This document shows, piece after piece, positions 63,149-64,000 of a stretch of 64,000 nt of DNA. This DNA comes from Paenibacillus sinopodophylli (GTDB lineage: Bacteria > Bacillota > Bacilli > Paenibacillales > Paenibacillaceae), in contig NZ_VDBO01000006.1 of the NCBI RefSeq assembly GCF_005930355.1, forward strand, positions 1 to 64,000. The letters are read 5' to 3'. The position numbers and the translations under genes are program-made. Numbering within the stretch: the stretch's first letter is position 1; each line of letters starts with the position of its first letter. A model generated the notes under the pieces. The model made no database searches. It was given only the letters and a program-made list of their open reading frames with translations, and was not told where the DNA came from.

Positions 63149-63179
63149 AGAGGATTCTTTGCTGCGCAAAGGATCCTCT
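63149..63179. other. Hairpin in the leader of the MFS gene
   Basis: AGAGGATTCTTTG (63149-63161) pairs with CAAAGGATCCTCT (63167-63179), 13 bp with one wobble and loop CTGCG. No T run follows on either strand, so a mRNA leader structure is likelier than a terminator. I see nothing else in 62977-63220. Confidence 0.55.
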
Positions 63180-63220
63180 GAGCGGTACTAACAAACATAG
63201 TGAAGAAGGTAGTCGTCCGA

Positions 63221-64000
63221 ATGGAATCTGAGTCCAAAGCAAGCCCGAGAATATTAAAGTTTGGAATGCCAATGACCCCAAATGTGTGGAGGAACGCTCG
63301 CATTGACCTTGGAGCATCCTGTTTGTTCAGCTTGTTTAATGTCGTCATAAACCAATTTTATATCGCATTTGCAATTCAGCAGGGTGCTAGTAGTTTCCAG
63401 ATTGGACTGCTCGCTGCTGCTCCAGCAATCGGTCTATTATTCTCGCCTTTCTGGGCGACCTGGATTGAGAAAGCAAATAATCCTAAGCCATTTGTGATGA
63501 TTCCGAATATGATTGGGAGAATGCTGCTGATTCTGCCAGCTCTATTCGCATATCCTTCCGTTTACGTCGTTGCGGCGCTGCTGTTCCAACTGTTGATGGG
63601 GATACAAACCCCTGCGTACGCGGCCCTTATTCCTCGGATGTATCCACCTGAATTGCGAGGAAGACTAATGGGCTTTGTAAGAGTCGCGATGGGAGGAGTG
63701 ATGATCCCGCTTGCGCTGCTGGTCGGAAGCTGGTCGGATGCATTCGGACCGTCAGGTCCGTTAATTGCCGCATCCATTATCGGATTGCTGTCAATTGGGC
63801 TATTCAATCGAATAAAGCTGCCTCCTCAGGAGCCTAAGGCAGTCCGAGTCCCCGTTGTGCTTCAGAAGACGAGCCGTTTCCCATTGAAGGAGCAGTGGAA
63901 GCTTGTTAGGGAGAACCGATCACTTGCTGTATTTCTTGCAGCGACGACGTTCGCTGGCTTTGGCAACATGGTTGCGAACCCGCTGTACCAAATTATTCAG
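63221..64000 (+). CDS. MFS transporter, 3' end beyond window
   Basis: The first 260 codons of a major facilitator transporter, cut by the window edge in frame. At least six membrane helices are visible (FSLFNVVINQFYIAFAIQQGA; IGLLAAAPAIGLLFSPFWA; VYVVAALLFQLLMGIQTPAYAALI; VAMGGVMIPLALLVGSW; PLIAASIIGLLSIGL). The loop YPPELRGRLMGFVR matches the conserved motif after helix 4 of MFS efflux pumps. AAGAAGGT precedes ATG 63221 at about 10 bases. The substrate is unknown. Confidence 0.85.
   Translation, partial: MESESKASPRILKFGMPMTPNVWRNARIDLGASCLFSLFNVVINQFYIAFAIQQGASSFQIGLLAAAPAIGLLFSPFWATWIEKANNPKPFVMIPNMIGRMLLILPALFAYPSVYVVAALLFQLLMGIQTPAYAALIPRMYPPELRGRLMGFVRVAMGGVMIPLALLVGSWSDAFGPSGPLIAASIIGLLSIGLFNRIKLPPQEPKAVRVPVVLQKTSRFPLKEQWKLVRENRSLAVFLAATTFAGFGNMVANPLYQIIQ

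Overview
The window looks like chromosomal DNA of a spore-forming Paenibacillaceae bacterium (Paenibacillus/Cohnella-like). The reasons are a YheC/YheD spore-coat ATP-grasp gene, an S-layer-homology surface protein, several YesM/YesN-type two-component systems with LplA/LplB/YtcP-like sugar transporters, strong AGGAGG-type ribosome binding sites, frequent TTG/GTG starts and consensus sigma-A promoters. No phage genes, insertion sequences, CRISPR arrays or rRNA are visible.

Layout. (1) 1-380: tRNA-Glu, tRNA-Lys and tRNA-Leu with a terminator. (2) 0.5-11.3 kb: an unusual signalling-to-surface module. A hybrid kinase carries both a HisKA core and a LytS-like core. Its partner is an overlapping REC-winged helix-BTAD (SARP-like) regulator. 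Next comes a 2094-residue SLH surface protein whose promoter carries heptamer repeats spaced as in SARP operators. (3) 11.6-18.8 kb: Gfo/Idh/MocA oxidoreductase, AraC regulator, L,D-transpeptidase, a membrane-anchored unknown, DUF523, UraA uracil permease, and an NfeD-SPFH pair. (4) 18.8-45.4 kb: a carbohydrate-use island. It has a YesN-YesM pair divergent from an ABC importer (two permeases plus lipoprotein), a GH36-like alpha-galactosidase, HflK-HflC, an aldose-1-epimerase-like protein, an AraC regulator, a DUF5107-TPR protein, GH2 and GH35 glycosidases, and a second YesM-YesN pair with an orphan binding lipoprotein. This set suits uptake and hydrolysis of galactose-containing plant oligosaccharides, though the substrate is inferred. 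(5) 45.6-47 kb: a decayed SDR gene and a YheC/YheD gene. (6) 47.1-56.5 kb: a guanidine-assimilation cluster with two guanidine-I (ykkC) riboswitches. The first precedes a binding protein and permease. The second precedes two carboxyguanidine-deiminase-type subunits, a biotin-dependent guanidine/urea carboxylase and allophanate hydrolase. Together they would import guanidine, carboxylate it, deiminate it to allophanate and release ammonia and CO2. No transporter ATPase is encoded beside them. (7) 56.6-64 kb: LysR divergent from a PurA paralog, a small membrane protein, ribokinase, a metallo-beta-lactamase-fold hydrolase with a TetR regulator and two near-identical operators, a ROK kinase, and the start of an MFS transporter cut by the window edge.

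Functions come from reading motifs by eye; no database search was possible. Start codons were chosen from ribosome binding sites and often lie downstream of the longest possible start.
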